The notes: generated from the letters alone by a model not told the origin. Positions 10,621-22,731 are shown, numbered from the stretch's first letter. The stretch is DNA of 64,000 nucleotides from Heterobasidion occidentale (GCA_039111635.1 JBCAQO010000009.1:1364001-1428000), one strand, 5' to 3'. Translations and numbers: made by a program.

Positions 10621-12037
10621 AGAACCGGCACCGGATCAACATCTGCATCCCAAAGACTGAACAGAGACGAAGGAGGAGGGGTGGCAGACTGGGTGTTAGC
10701 ATCAAAGTTGCGATTCCCAGGAAAGAATCGCTCATCAAAGTCTGCCCTTTCCGAAATAATGACCTTCCGAGTCGCAGGATTGTAGAACTTCCACGCCTTG
10801 TAGCCGTCAGGGTACCCAATAAACACGCACTTCTCCATATGCGATCCAAATCCATCCCTTTTGTCCCTCTGCACATGCACATAAGCCAAGCAGCCCCAGA
10901 CCCGCAAGTGCGAAACGTCCGGTTTCATCCCATTGACCATCTCAAATGGCGTCTTGCTCAGGGTAGACGTCCAGAGTCGATTCCAGACGTGCATATAAGC
11001 AGCCAGAGCCTCGCCCCAGAAAACAAGTGGCAAACGCGATTCAGAGAGCATGGCAGTGAGGGCCTCCATGATGGTGCGATTGGCACGCTCTGCCACGCCG
11101 TTCTGCTGTGGCCGATTGCGCGCTGTGTGCCTCCTAGCGATCCCATGCTCCAAACAAAACGCGTCCCAGGCATTGGACATGTACTCTCCTCCCTTGTCAT
11201 CCTGCAAAGCCAAAATGCGCTGCCCAGTCAGATTCTCCACATAGGCCTTGTAGCGCTTGAAGGCCTCAAACGCGTCGCTCTTCAAGCGCAGGACATAGAC
11301 GACCTTGAGCTTGGTGAACTCATCAATGAAGGTGATCCAGTAGCGCATTCCAGAGTGAGTGGCAACAGGGAGAGGACCATGGAGATCAGAGTGGACGAGT
11401 TCAAGCGGTTTGGAGGTCACAGAGCCAGTGGAGGGGAAGGGGTGAGCGTGCATCTTGCCAGAGAGACAGGGCTCGCACACAGGGTCAGGCTGCACGTCCG
11501 AATTGAGCTGTAGACCAGTAACAAGACGTTCCTTGACCATCTTCTGCACTCCAGCATGGTGGTGGTGGCAGAGACGACAATGCCACAGGGACAAATCAAG
11601 AGGGAGAGTAGAAGCGGCACCAGCAGACTGCAAAACAACGGTGGAGGTGGTCCCTTGGAGATAAGCATTGTTGGAACCATCAGGAACGACCGCCATAAAC
11701 CACACTGCACCGTCCCGGGAGAAATGCATCGAAGATCCTTCTATTAGCACAGAGAAGTGCTTGTGCTGAGTCAAATACAGCACAGACAGGAGATTACAGC
11801 CAAGATCAGGGACATGCAGGACGTTTGAGAACTCCACAGACTGTGCCCTCTTGCCTCCAACGACCGGATTGAACACCACAGTCCCAACACCAGCAGAGTA
11901 GATGACAGACAAGTCTGCAAGACGAATGGGAACGACAAAGGGACAATAGTTGCGAAGCCAGTGGCGATGGGGCGTCATATGAGAGGTCGCACCTGTGTCC
12001 GCGTTCCAATCGAGGTCAGTGACGAGTGAGGGGGCTG
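10613..12037 (-). pseudogene. Copia B protease and integrase part
   Basis: The protein reads PR with the DTGA active site (WNADTGATSHM), then IN with the HHCC-like segment (HHHHAG, CEPCLSGKMH), the first catalytic Asp in SDLHGPLP, the second in DDKGGEY and the Glu in NGVAERANRT. The frame is open up to the G-run. The gypsy-1 insertion separates it from the Gag piece at 22737-22858. Confidence 0.9.
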
Positions 12038-12871
12038 TGTTAGGACCGTGTCCTAACACGTGCTTTGCACGTGAATGGATGGGCTAGTCAAGTGCTTCGG
12101 ACTTGCTACAGACTCGGACTACTCTCCATGACTCCTTACCATTTACATGCTAACGCATGAACGCTGACTTCTAGTTCCTGATTCTTGATGTGGACAGACA
12201 TTGGTTCCTGACCCCCGTTCCTGGTTCTTGATTGATCGAAGATGTGGATGGACCTTAGTGATCGGATTACTATATTTGGTTATATGGCAGGTCGATGAGG
12301 TATTCTAGCTTACGGATCTCGATCGTTGACTTCGGTACCTGAGAAGCGCACGGACCAGATCCTGATCCTGCCCTAGACACTTCTGTACATAAATAGCCAA
12401 GATGAGCTTCTAAGAAGCTCAGCTCGTTCACCTGTAATACACTCAATCTCTGCACTGCACCCGGCGTCTGGCTACCTTCCTAGCCCACGCTTCGTGATCT
12501 CTGTCAGATCTGAGAAACTCTTTGCACGGTCTGACGAAGCACTGGACTCGTCTCCTTTCCCTCCCCTCCCTCTACTCATCCGCTTCTATACCGGATTAGC
12601 TGCCTTCCGCGTTCTCAGTTGGACACCCCCTCGTGTCATCTGTTGGACAGGAGAAGATCATCCGGTTCCTCCTCATCATCGAGAAGACCTCGAAGATCAC
12701 CTCCTCAATCTATTTGAGAACAAAGCCGACAGCAACTCCGAGTTCCTCGAAAGAGCCCAAAGACGATCTATCGTCTTTATACGTTGGAGTCTACGACTAT
12801 ACGAAGTCATGGAGGTTTAGCCTAGGGACCCCTTCGTGCATCGGTGCACGTGATAGGTCTCCGACCTAACA
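12038..12871 (+). repeat. 5' LTR of gypsy-1
   Basis: 834 bp. It opens with the inverted repeat TGTTAGGAC / GTCCTAACA (loop CGT), followed at once by CACGTGC / GCACGTG (loop TTT), and ends CCTAACA. Differences from the 3' LTR include CGT for CGC, TTT for TTC, and a short variable patch near 12330 (TTCGGTACCT versus TTTTACGGA). A TATA-like ACATAAATAG lies near 12390. Confidence 0.93.
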
Positions 12872-15172
12872 CTTGAACGAGCTCTTTCATCCCTACCCTA
12901 TTCCAAACTGGACCCCCAGCAGCAACGACTCTTTCTCCAATCTATAAACAACATTTTAGCAACAGCAGCCAGGGTAAACCAAGTAGGAACCCTGCAAGGA
13001 AGGATCAATAATCCAGGAACGATCGAAGTCGCAAGACACCGAAACCCAGGAAAGGTTTATTCAGGAGTAGCCACATTTCGACTACAGGCATCACCCAAAA
13101 TCTTCATTGACCTCAGTAAAACTGGATACCAGTTTTCCGGGCTTTGTTTTATCAACGAATCAAAGACACCGTTTACCCTCACAGACAACGGAGAGCCCGA
13201 CGTCGTCAGATCTGAGAACACTGTCGAGATACACGACGGAAGACCAGACGACTTCCCCATCGCCGTTATCGCCGATCTCAGAAGAACCATTGCCAGGAAC
13301 GTCAACGAAGACGGAATCCGAAAGGAGCTTGTCAAGAACCAGGAGAACCGAGACCACTACTCAATCCTCATCCACTGGACCTTCTCCTCCACCTAGGAAA
13401 ACACACTGGAAGCCCCTAACTCTCCGCCAAACGGAACCGAAGTTGAAGGGATCGTTTTTATCATCCGAAGAGGAGAGTTCGCCCACAAAACTTATTATCT
13501 CCGCACCCTCATCTCAGGACACACGTTCTCCGAGATCATCGAACTCATCGACCAAATTGATATTTCCATCAACGAAATTATCCAAAGGGACCCAGACCTC
13601 CAAGAAGTACTACAAGCTGGAAGAAGACAGGCAGTACCCTTCTTCTTCAAAGAATAAACAACGGCCGAAATCCCCCCGGGATACCCTCCCGGCTACCGAA
13701 CAGACCCAGCAGAAGTCTACGAAGACTTACCCGAGGACTTCGACGAAAATCAACTTTATTACGACAAAAACAAGAAACACTTCTACTACGCCGGAACCCT
13801 CACCGGATTCTTCTACAAACGAGGAGAAAGTAGATACAAATTCCTTACCTGGGAAGGGAAGCAAGTCCAAGCAGGACCACGCCTACACACAGTTAAGGTC
13901 AAGGACTACGTCGCAAGAAAACCCCTCGACAAGCCTAAATCACCGACAGATAGGCATTGTAACTCGCCAAGACCGCACATACATACTCTACCCAGAGAAA
14001 CAGCCAGTGGAAGTAGAATCCTTAGAAGAAACACACCCGTTGCATCCCCCTTACAAGAAACCACTCCCCAAGCAGACTTCCGAACCCCAGCATCGGACCA
14101 AGTCCCCGAGTCAGGGTATATTGAAACACCGGGTAACAATCCAGAACCGCCTGGAGATCCAGAGCCCCCGCCCAATACAATGCCGACAGATCCTGGAAGT
14201 ACTGAGTCCAAGGGACCAGCTATGGCCAAACCCTCTCCCTTCAATGGAAACAGAAAGCGAACGGAGCAATTCCTCCATGAAATCGACCTGATGATCCTTG
14301 CCAGGCAAAAAGATTATGCAAATGAATTCGCCAAAATCACTTACGCTCTCTCGTATATGAAGGAAGGGTCCGCAGGGATCTGGGCCAGAAACTTTACTCA
14401 GGCCAGGAACGCGTTGAATGATTGGGCACAATACACTTGGAAGGAATACGACGGCCATATTTCCGTTCGGAAAAAAATAGCAACCGACTTCGAGGAGTTC
14501 AATAAAGAAGCAGATGCGCGGGATAAACTGGCCAGGGTGAATCAAGGAAAGGAATCCTTTAACACCTACCTACAGCTATTCGAACAACTCGCAGCGCTCA
14601 CCGGAGTCGACGAAGAAACCAAGAAGACACACTTCTTGAGGGGATTAAAATGGGAACTCGCAAAAGGAATTTATGAAGACCCTTCCAAGGACGAAACTTG
14701 GGAAGAGCTAGTTGAGAAGGCAAAGAAACATGAGAGAATGCGAATTGCAAGAGACAGGGCATACGACCTCCGAAAAGGCAAATTCCAAGTCTACACACCG
14801 CGGACCTTTTACGACGAAAGGGCGCCCCCGCGACACAACAGGGAGCCTCAATACGAACCCATGGATGTGGACGCAGCAGAAATGGAGGCCAATGCAGTTC
14901 GCACTTGTTTCAAGAAGCTTACCCCGGCAGAGAGAGATCGACTTGCCAAGGAAGGCAAGTGCTTCTTTTGCAAGAAGCCCGGGCACATGGCGCGCAACTG
15001 TCCTTCTCGACCCAAGAAAAGATTCCAGCCCCCCCGTCGCAGACCAGTACGTGAAGCAGAAATGGACGAAGGACAATTCGACGATGAAGACGTCGAAGAA
15101 GGAAAAAACAGAGTCAACCACATCCGCCAGATGATGATGGGACTCAGTATGGAAGAAATCGAGGAAGTTTGA
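12857..15172 (+). pseudogene. Gypsy-1 Gag, one frame with two in-frame stops
   Basis: A single frame runs from 12857 (after a TAG at 12854) to TGA at 15170-15172, 772 codons, broken only by TAG at 13394-13396 and TAA at 13655-13657. Both fit CAG-to-TAG and CAA-to-TAA changes. The C-terminal third, from ATG at 14180, has a Retrotrans_gag-like capsid region (about 14240-14720) and a CCHC knuckle, CFFCKKPGHMARNC, near 14960-15001, which binds RNA. The N-terminal part is acidic and proline-rich and I do not recognise it. No ATG is seen upstream of 14180 in this frame, so the authentic start is either 14180, a lost ATG or a non-ATG codon. The ORF seen in another frame at 13107-14291 is a Ser/Thr/Arg-rich shadow. 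Confidence 0.75.
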
Positions 15173-15180
15173 GCCTTTAG

Positions 15181-18077
15181 CGACTCGAAGAATTTTTAAG
15201 GCCTCTCCCATCGGCAGCGGATGTGGAGAGTAGGATTCTTGCAGGAAATCGGTACGCTCCTCTGGCCAGTAAAGATACTGATCAAGAGCATGGACATCCA
15301 GATGTATTGTATCTTTCGGAAATGAAATCACATGGTGCACCATCCCTCCGACTCGAGACAATGCTCATAGGCAAGAATAGAAAAGCTGCTACACAGGCAC
15401 TAGTGGACAGTGGAGCCACTGGAATCTTCATGCACCCTCGCTTCGTAGAAGCGCATCGAATCACTACGCACAAAACCCCCACCCCTATCCCAGTCAGTAC
15501 GGTCCAGAACACCGAGTTCAAGGGAGGACCTATTACACGATTCGCCAAACTCAAACTACAGGTTCTAGGCGAAAAAGGGGGGTCGCATACAGAATCCGCA
15601 AGATTCTATATCGCGGAAATAGGAAAAGAGGACGTCATTTTAGGAACCGACTGGTTATTAGAACATAACCCAGAAGTCGACTGGCATGCCTACGGGCTAC
15701 ACTTTACTAGATGCCCGCCCTCCTGCCAAATAAAAGGAGGACCGGTAAAAGCTAGAAGAGCTACAAGAAAACCAGGACGTCCTCAACCGAGCATACGGCG
15801 CATGGAAACAGTACCGCAAAGGGGCGACTACTCAATACCAGTGCAAAAGCCGGGAAAAGCAGTACCAGGCCGGAAAGTGGGAAACACCACAGTACCACAT
15901 CCGCGGACAATACCTACAAGTCCGGAGTTCACAACTCGAAGGTTGAATGCCGAACGTCTGAAGGCCCGAACCAGAAATTATAAGGTTCCGACATGGGCTG
16001 AAGAAGACGTTCCAGAGGACGGTGACGGACTTCCGGCACTTCCCTCCAAGGATCTTGAAGAAGATGGAGTCTATCTCGTCAGATGCCTAGATACGGGAAC
16101 ATTACAGGCACTGGAATTATACAATGACTCTGAAGAAGGCGTCGATATACATCGCGCCGAAACCACGGAACTTCCATACGCCAACACACCGGCTCAAGGA
16201 AGCAAACCTGCCAAAGCACCAACAGGGAAACAAACAAAGCACACCAACTCACAGAGACTTGCAGAAGAAGCCGCCAAAGGGAAACCCGAACTATCCTTCG
16301 AAGAAATAGTGCCGAAGGAATACTGGAATTATAGGAAGGTTTTCGAAGGTCGACCAAAGGGACAACTACCGCTCTCTCGACCTTGGGATCACAAAATAGA
16401 GATCAAGGAAGGAATGGATCACTCGCTCAAACCCAAGCTATACAGTCTTAGCCCGGGAGAGCAAGTGGAACTCAAGAAATTCATAGCCGAAAACCTCCAG
16501 AAAGGATTCATCAGAGAATCCAAATCGCACATGGCATCCCCATTCTTCTTCATCAAGAAGAAGAACGGGAAACTACGACCAGTAATGGATTATCGCAAAC
16601 TCAATGAAATAACAATCAAGAACAAGTACCCTTTGCCGATTATTCAAGAATTGCTGGACCTTTTAGCCGAAGCCGTATACTTTTCACTAATGGATGTCGA
16701 TACAGGATACAACAACGTACGCATGAAAGAAGGAAGCGAGAAACTGGCCGCGTTCGTCACCAATTTAGGAATGTACGAACCTCTGGTGATGTTCTTTGGA
16801 TTAACCAACTCGCCGGCAACATTCCAAACTATGATGAACGCCCTCTTCAAAGACCTCATCTACGCCGGATTAGTGGCAATCTATATGGACGACATCCTAG
16901 TATTCTCTAAAACAATGGACGACCACATTAAGACAGTTCGAAAGGTTTTACAGATCTTACAGGACAACGATCTGTACCTACAACCCTCGAAGTGCCACTT
17001 CCACAAAAAGAAAATCGACTATCTTGGATATGTTATATCACACGGACATCTGGAAATGGACCCGATTAAAGTGGCCGGCATTATGGACTGGCCAACTCCA
17101 GGAAAAGTCAAAGAAGTGCAATCATTTTTAGGTTTTTGCAACTTTTATCGCAGGTTTATCAAAGATTACTCAAAGATAGCAAGACCTCTATTTGAGCTAA
17201 CACAGAAGGAACGCACCTGGGATTGGACACCAGCATGCGAAGAAGCGTTTCAAACGCAAAAACGAATATTTACAGAATCTCCAGTGCTCGTTATGCCAGA
17301 CACAAGAAACCCGTTTCGCATTGAATGCGACGCTTCCGATTTCGCCACCGGAGCAGTTTTATCACAAGTCGCCAAAGATGGAAAATGGCACCCATGTGCT
17401 TATATCTCCAAGTCGCTCTCACCAACAGAACGCAACTACCCAATCTATGATAAAGAGTTGCTGGCAGTCGTTCGAGCTTTTGAAGCTTGGCGACACTATT
17501 TGGAGGGCGCCGACCACCCGGTAGACGTCTGGACGGACCACAAGAACCTCGAATGATTCCGTTCAAGCCAGAAACTAAACCGTCGACAAGCACGATGGTC
17601 ACTCTACCTCTCGCATTTCGACTACAAGTTGACGCACAAGGCAGGAGTCACTAATAAATCCGACGGTCTGTCACGGCGTCCAGACCATAAAAAGGGGGTA
17701 GAATTTGACAATTCAGGCAAAACACTCTTGGAGCCCAAACTTTTCAATAATACAGAAAAAATCCAAAGACCTTTCGCTGAAATCAATGCCATCAATACAG
17801 ACAACAGTTAGGACCCTCATCAAATACTTCACATTAGGGCAACTGGACGAGGAGGTGTTACCATAATAGACGACGACCTCCGGAAACGAATCATTGAAGA
17901 AAACAGGAAAGATGAATGGCTATTAGAAACTCTAGCCAAGATTAAAACCCTAGGACCTCGGAACATGAAGAAAGGTTTACAAGAATGGAACGAAGAAGAA
18001 GGATTGGTCCTTCACCGAGGAAAAATATATGTTCCTCGGAACGAACAACTTCGCCAAGATATTATCAAATTAAACCA
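15181..18077 (+). pseudogene. Gypsy-1 Pol: protease, RT, RNase H, start of IN
   Basis: The frame opens at 15181, just after the Gag stop and one base out of its frame; a GTG lies at 15223 and no early ATG is required if it is made as a fusion or by reinitiation. Domains in order: aspartic protease (ALVDSGATGIFM, near 15400), RT (MDYRKLNEITIKNKYPLP, LMDVDTGYNNVR, FGLTNSPATFQ, and YMDD in AIYMDDILVFSK near 16890), RNase H (IECDASDFATGAVLSQ near 17330; WTDHKNLE). TGA at 17554-17556 interrupts the RNase H end, whose frame continues through LNRRQARWSLYLSHFDY and GLSRRPD. TAG at 17809-17811 precedes the IN N-terminus (RGKIYVPRNEQLRQDI). The frame is lost at a deletion at about 18076. Confidence 0.9.
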
Positions 18078-19414
18078 TGGATTTTATTACAGATCTACCA
18101 GAATCAAACGAATATGACTCGCTACATGTAGTAACTGATTGATTCACCAAAACCGCAGTAATAACTCCATGCCTGAAAACTATCGACTCTGATGGAACAG
18201 CCAAAATCTTGCTAGAGAACACCTGGAGACGCTATGGACTGCCAGATAAAATCATATCGGATAGAGGAACTCAATTCACTTCAAAAGTAGCGCAAGCCCT
18301 GCTCAAAGAATTAGGAATCAAATCCGCTTTAAGCACAGCCTATCACCCGTAGACGGACGGTGCTACGGAACGAATGAATCAGGAACTAGAACAATATCTA
18401 AGAGCATTTTGCAGCTCTTCACAAGACGATTGGGCCGGACTAATCCCATATGCGGAATACGCCCACAACACCCATCAGCACTCAGCCACGCAGAAGTCAC
18501 CATTTGAACTTCTCCATGGATATCAACCACGGGCTTACCCAGCCATTATCGGAAACACGAATGTCCCCACCGCCGACGCTCGTCTCGAAGCTCTGCAACG
18601 TGCTAGGAAGGAAGCACAAGCCAGCCTCGAAATAGCAGCCGAAGCCATGAGGATACAGCACGACCGTTTTGGAACGGACCTGCCGCCTTTCAAGAAAGGA
18701 GATCAAGTATGGCTCGATGGGAAGAACATCCACACCGATCACCCATCAGAGAAACTGAGACCCAAACGCTTTGGGCCATTTGAAATCATTGACACCATAG
18801 GAAATGTCAACTTCAGGTTGAAACTGCCCAACAGCTGGAAGCGCATTCACGACGTCTTCCATGCTAGTCGACTCACGCCCTACAAAGAAAACGAGGTCTA
18901 TGGTCCGAACTACCCTAAACCGGCTCCAGACCTGATTGAAGGGCAAGAAGAATTCGAAGTCGAAGCCATTGTCGGAGCCAGACGCTTCGGAAGATGGAAG
19001 ATCCTGCAGTACCTGATCAAATGGAAGGGCTACCCGGAATCGGACAACTCTTGGGAAGCCGCAGCAAACATCACTAACGCACAAGAAGCCATAAAGGACT
19101 TCTACCGCCGGCACCCTCGGGCAGTCAAAGGAATGGAAGCCTCCATTCTGGCCCTGGTGATCGAATTAGAACTCAACAGAGTAGCCGAAGAAGATCAAAT
19201 CAGAAAGAAGCTCGAGAAGCATCCGATCGGAAAGAAGCTTCTCGCCACAGGATTAGCTATCCCCCAGATCATGGAAGAGATCAACAAACAAATGACGCAG
19301 CTAAAGAAGCCGCCCCTGGTTCCTCGATCAAAAGTGCCACCACCGACGATCAACGATCGAGAAGCGCAGCCAAAGAAGCCCAATATAGACTCGTCTCGAT
19401 CAAAGCTACAGTAG
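18075..19414 (+). pseudogene. Gypsy-1 integrase core and chromodomain
   Basis: After a deletion the frame resumes with MDFITDLPESNEYDSLHVVTD (IN catalytic core). The catalytic residues are visible: Asp in DFITD and Asp in SDRGTQF, and Glu in TDGATERMNQ. TGA at 18140-18142 replaces the usual Trp before FTK, and TAG at 18350-18352 replaces Gln in YHPQTDG. The GPF-type C-terminal segment (LRPKRFGPFEII) follows near 18750. A chromodomain sits at about 18950-19110 (YLIKWKGYPESDNSWE), which in chromoviruses reads histone marks and steers integration to heterochromatin. A basic C-terminal tail of about 100 residues extends to 19414. The HHCC zinc finger and the N-terminal edge of the core are missing. 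Confidence 0.9.
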
Positions 19415-19434
19415 GAGCGATCGGACAGCTCTAA

Positions 19435-19653
19435 TTGGCGGACTCAAGCATACCAGGAGCTACAAAAGCAGACCAACCGAGGATTGGCATGGCCAGGCAA
19501 ACGGCTATGACCCCTTTCGACCCCACTCTATCCACAGTAGCCGTTTATACCGTCGTTGCGACTCTTGCTCTCACCGCTGTCTCCATCGCTATCGCCCTTG
19601 TCCTCGGATCCCTTCACGCCGCTGCCACCATTGGCATCTCCTCCGTTGTATAA
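19435..19653 (+). CDS. Short hydrophobic ORF between Pol and ORF3
   Basis: This 72-codon frame has one strongly hydrophobic stretch (TVVATLALTAVSIAIALVLG) that could span a membrane. It opens with TTG, not ATG; two ATG codons lie inside it, ahead of the hydrophobic part. It lies between the end of Pol and the ATG of ORF3. It may be a leader, a decayed part of ORF3, or nothing. Confidence 0.2.
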   Translation: MADSSIPGATKADQPRIGMARQTAMTPFDPTLSTVAVYTVVATLALTAVSIAIALVLGSLHAAATIGISSVV

Positions 19654-19705
19654 AAGACACCCTGCATTGGACAGATACATTCCTTAGCATCCCAGCTACC
19701 ATTGA

Positions 19706-21803
19706 ATGTCACTTGCCCCTGCATACCTCTTCTTAGCTCACTCCCCCCGCTACATTCTCAGTAACATCAGAATGACTTCTGCTACCACCTCCCCTCGTGC
19801 TTCCAACACCCCGTCCCCCAACCCCTTCATCCTCCGCACCATCACCCCTCCCACTACCACCCCCACGCTCGTTGTGTTGAGCGCAATGAGAATGAAGCGA
19901 CTGGCACAGAGAGAGTGCCAAAAAGAAGCTCTATAACGACAGGACTGTGGTCCAGAGGGTAAGAGTCTAAAGTAGATACAAAGAAGAGAAGGGAGCGCAC
20001 CTGTGGTCCAGAGGGTAAGAGTCTGAAGAAAGAATCGCCCTCGGACCACGGGTATTTAAGCTACAGAGAACAATAAGAAACGAAAAAGGAAGGTATGACA
20101 TCAACGGGTCATTACAGGTGGTCCACCTTACAAAGCGGTCAAAAGCTCCACCTGGAGGTCGGTCCGGAGTGTCAATGACATCACACAGGACCGCCTCAGC
20201 CGGCTAACCCGGTGAAACAACTGGAACAAAGTGAGACAAGGTGGAAACAAAATGAGACAGTCCAAAAGGAGAAAGAAAGCAATATACCCGCTCTGGGAGT
20301 GGCTCTAGGGCCGCTCCCAGCTGCAGAGGCGAGTAATCAATGAGTCCCATAGGTGGCACGCATGTGGCACCCATGCCACATCAACCAGAACGGCCACAAA
20401 CAACACGTTGACGACACGGACTCGGACTACAACAGCGAGGACGACATCCCCTCGGAAGGTGTCCATGTCGTCGACCCCCTCACGGAATTCGTCATTCCTC
20501 ACCTCCCGGCTGAAATGCCGAACCCCCACATCGCCGTCCCACAGATGGCTTTCGCAGTGCACAACAAGAACCCTCGTATCCGCATCCGCGCCCCACCCAA
20601 CCCCCTTCACGACCTCCGCCTCTACCAAGACCTGACGCTCGCTGAGGATGAGGCCCCCATCATTCTGAACCAGCCAGGCTTGAAGAACCCTCGTGCCTTC
20701 TTTTTTTATTTACAGCAAGCGGTTTGGGCCCAGTGCTATCAGGTATTCTCGGGACCACTCAACCAAACTCAAGCCATCCTCCTCGCCAACATCACTGTCA
20801 CCTCCTATCGCATGAAAGGGCTGATCAATCTCCCCGCCATCCGCAACGACATGATTAACTTCCGGTTAGGAGGCATCTTCAGCAGCAGTTCCGTCCTCCT
20901 TCAGACGCACACCGTAATGGCTTGGCTCGAGACTCTAGCTCGGATCCGTTACAAGGAGAACACAATCCGCTGGTTCTATTTCACGGGACTTAATGGGGCG
21001 CGTCTGGAGATAGAGGAGTACATCCCTAAGGGACTCTTGCCGACTCACTCCTTCCCTCTTAACAGTCGTGGAGTTCACCCCATCGCGAGCTACTGGTCGA
21101 GCGGAAGTGTCCCGGAAGAAAACGTCAGGCCCTGGGTTATGACCAAGCCGGATCTACAGGAACCAGGTTTTCACCGGTTAGCGTCGAAGAGCCCATGGTC
21201 ATCGATCCTCCGGCAGTCACAGAACCAGTCATCCCGGTCGCTCGACTCTTTCGACCCGCCGACGAAGAAACCACGGAATCCATGCGGCCCACCAGTTCCC
21301 CTTACGACCCCGAACAAGTCGTCCGGGATCGCCAGGTACTTCAGCCGTTACCGGTACCACCCCCGTCACCCCCTGCTGTGTCCCCATCCCCCCCCTTACT
21401 CGGCGACAACCTCTCCCATCCTGTCACTGTCAACGAAGCCTCCCCCCAGTCGCTGGACATTCCTGGCGCAACTGAAGAAGGATGGCCTGCCGACGCCATG
21501 GACTCCGAGAACGTTTGGCCTACCCCTCCTACTCTCCCGCCTTCTCCACCCACCGACCCCTCCACGCGTACCTGTTGGGAATGCGGACGCACCGGCCATC
21601 TTGTTGTGGAATGTCCAATTACGGGCATTCGCCAGAGAATGGACGTTACGGCGCGCGGCTTTCTTCAAGACTACGATAGGCATCGCATGCAGTCCCGGCG
21701 CCTTCGTCTACAGATGGATAGGACGGCTGAGGAATACGGGTACCACAAGCAGGCATTAGACCATTTAATCGACACCGCTAACTGGACCGGATATCCCGCT
21801 TAG
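19706..21803 (+). pseudogene. Gypsy-1 third ORF with CCHC knuckle, split by a solo LTR
   Basis: ATG at 19706 opens a Ser/Thr/Pro-rich leader. The solo LTR (19875-20405) breaks it, and taking out the LTR with one copy of the CGTTG duplication rejoins the frame exactly (TLV then DDTDSDYNSEDD). An acidic segment and a mostly helical region (about 20640-21060; QAVWAQCYQVFSG, AILLANITVTSYRMKG) follow. A frameshift between about 21060 and 21170 moves the frame, after which a proline-rich stretch leads to CWECGRTGHLVVEC (21573-21614), a CCHC zinc knuckle, and a basic C-terminus. It occupies the position of env in other gypsy elements but has no signal peptide. A second nucleic-acid-binding Gag-like protein is one reading; the function is unknown. 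Confidence 0.7.
19875..20405 (-). mobile_element. Solo copia LTR inside gypsy-1
   Basis: A 531-bp solo LTR of the copia family, flanked by the duplication CGTTG (19870-19874, 20406-20410). It is the scar of a full element lost by LTR-LTR recombination. It shares the GCAATGAGAATG end variant with the 5' LTR of copia A. Confidence 0.95.
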
Positions 21804-21884
21804 AACATCCCCACCTTCGACGAAGTCCACCTGAGGAGACCTGCCCCCACCATCGGTGCACCCGCCAAGCGCCGAAGACTTGTA

Positions 21885-21898
21885 TAGAGAGGGGGTAG
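21885..21898 (+). promoter_or_regulatory. Polypurine tract of gypsy-1
   Basis: TAGAGAGGGGGTAG lies directly before the 3' LTR, the usual position for the plus-strand primer. Confidence 0.75.
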
Positions 21899-22731
21899 TG
21901 TTAGGACCGCGTCCTAACACGTGCTTCGCACGTGAATGGATGGGCTGGTCAAGTGCTTCGGACTTGCTACAGACTCGGACTACTCTCCATGACTCCTTAC
22001 CATTTACATGCTAACGCATGAACGCTGACTTCTAGTTCCTGATTCTTGATGTGGACAGACATTGGTTCCTGACCCCCGTTCCTGGTTCTTGATTGATCGA
22101 AGATGTGGATGGACCTTAGTGATCGGATTACTATATTTGGTTATATGGCAGGTCGATGAGGTATTCTAGCTTACGGATCTCGATCGTTGACTTTTACGGA
22201 GAGAAGCGCACGGACCAGATCCTGATCCTGCCCTAGACACTTCTGTACATAAATAGCCAAGATGAGCTTCTAAGAAGCTCAGCTCGTTCACCTGTAATAC
22301 ACTCAATCTCTGCACTGCACCCGGCGTCTGGCTACCTTCCTAGCCCACGCTTCGTGATCTCTGTCAGATCTGAGAAACTCTTTGCACGGTCTGACGAAGC
22401 ACTGGACTCGTCTCCTTTCCCTCCCCTCCCTCTACTCATCCGCTTCTATACCGGATTAGCTGCCTTCCGCGTTCTCAGTTGGACACCCCCTCGTGTCATC
22501 TGTTGGACAGGAGAAGATCATCCGGTTCCTCCTCATCATCGAGAAGACCTCGAAGATCACCTCCTCAATCTATTTGAGAACAAAGCCGACAGCAACTCCG
22601 AGTTCCTCGAAAGAGCCCAAAGACGATCTATCGTCTTTATACGTTGGAGTCTACGACTATACGAAGTCGTGGAGGTTTAGCCTAGGGACCCCTTCGTGCA
22701 TCGGTGCACGTGATAGGTCTCCGACCTAACA
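21899..22731 (+). repeat. 3' LTR of gypsy-1
   Basis: 833 bp. It keeps both terminal inverted repeats intact: TGTTAGGAC / GTCCTAACA with loop CGC, and CACGTGC / GCACGTG with loop TTC. The GGCTG target duplication follows. Confidence 0.93.

Larger units (their letters stand above)
12038..22731 (+). mobile_element. Gypsy-1: chromodomain Ty3/gypsy element
   Basis: 10,694 bp long, including a 531-bp solo copia LTR and its 5-bp duplication. LTRs of 834 and 833 bp bound it (TGTTAGG...CCTAACA) and a GGCTG target duplication flanks it. The order is Gag, PR-RT-RNase H-IN-chromodomain, then a third ORF with a CCHC knuckle. The LTRs differ at only a handful of sites, yet the ORFs carry several nonsense changes, a deletion in IN and a frameshift, so the copy is dead though not old. 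Confidence 0.93.

Noticed and set aside
13107..14291. 394-codon Ser/Thr/Arg-rich ORF in gypsy-1
   Set aside because: It lies one frame off the Gag frame, which reads as an ordinary protein across the same bases. It is a shadow.
15170..15180. Programmed frameshift between Gag and Pol of gypsy-1
   Set aside because: The two frames do not overlap: Gag ends at 15172 and a stop closes the Pol frame at 15178-15180. No slippery heptamer was seen there.
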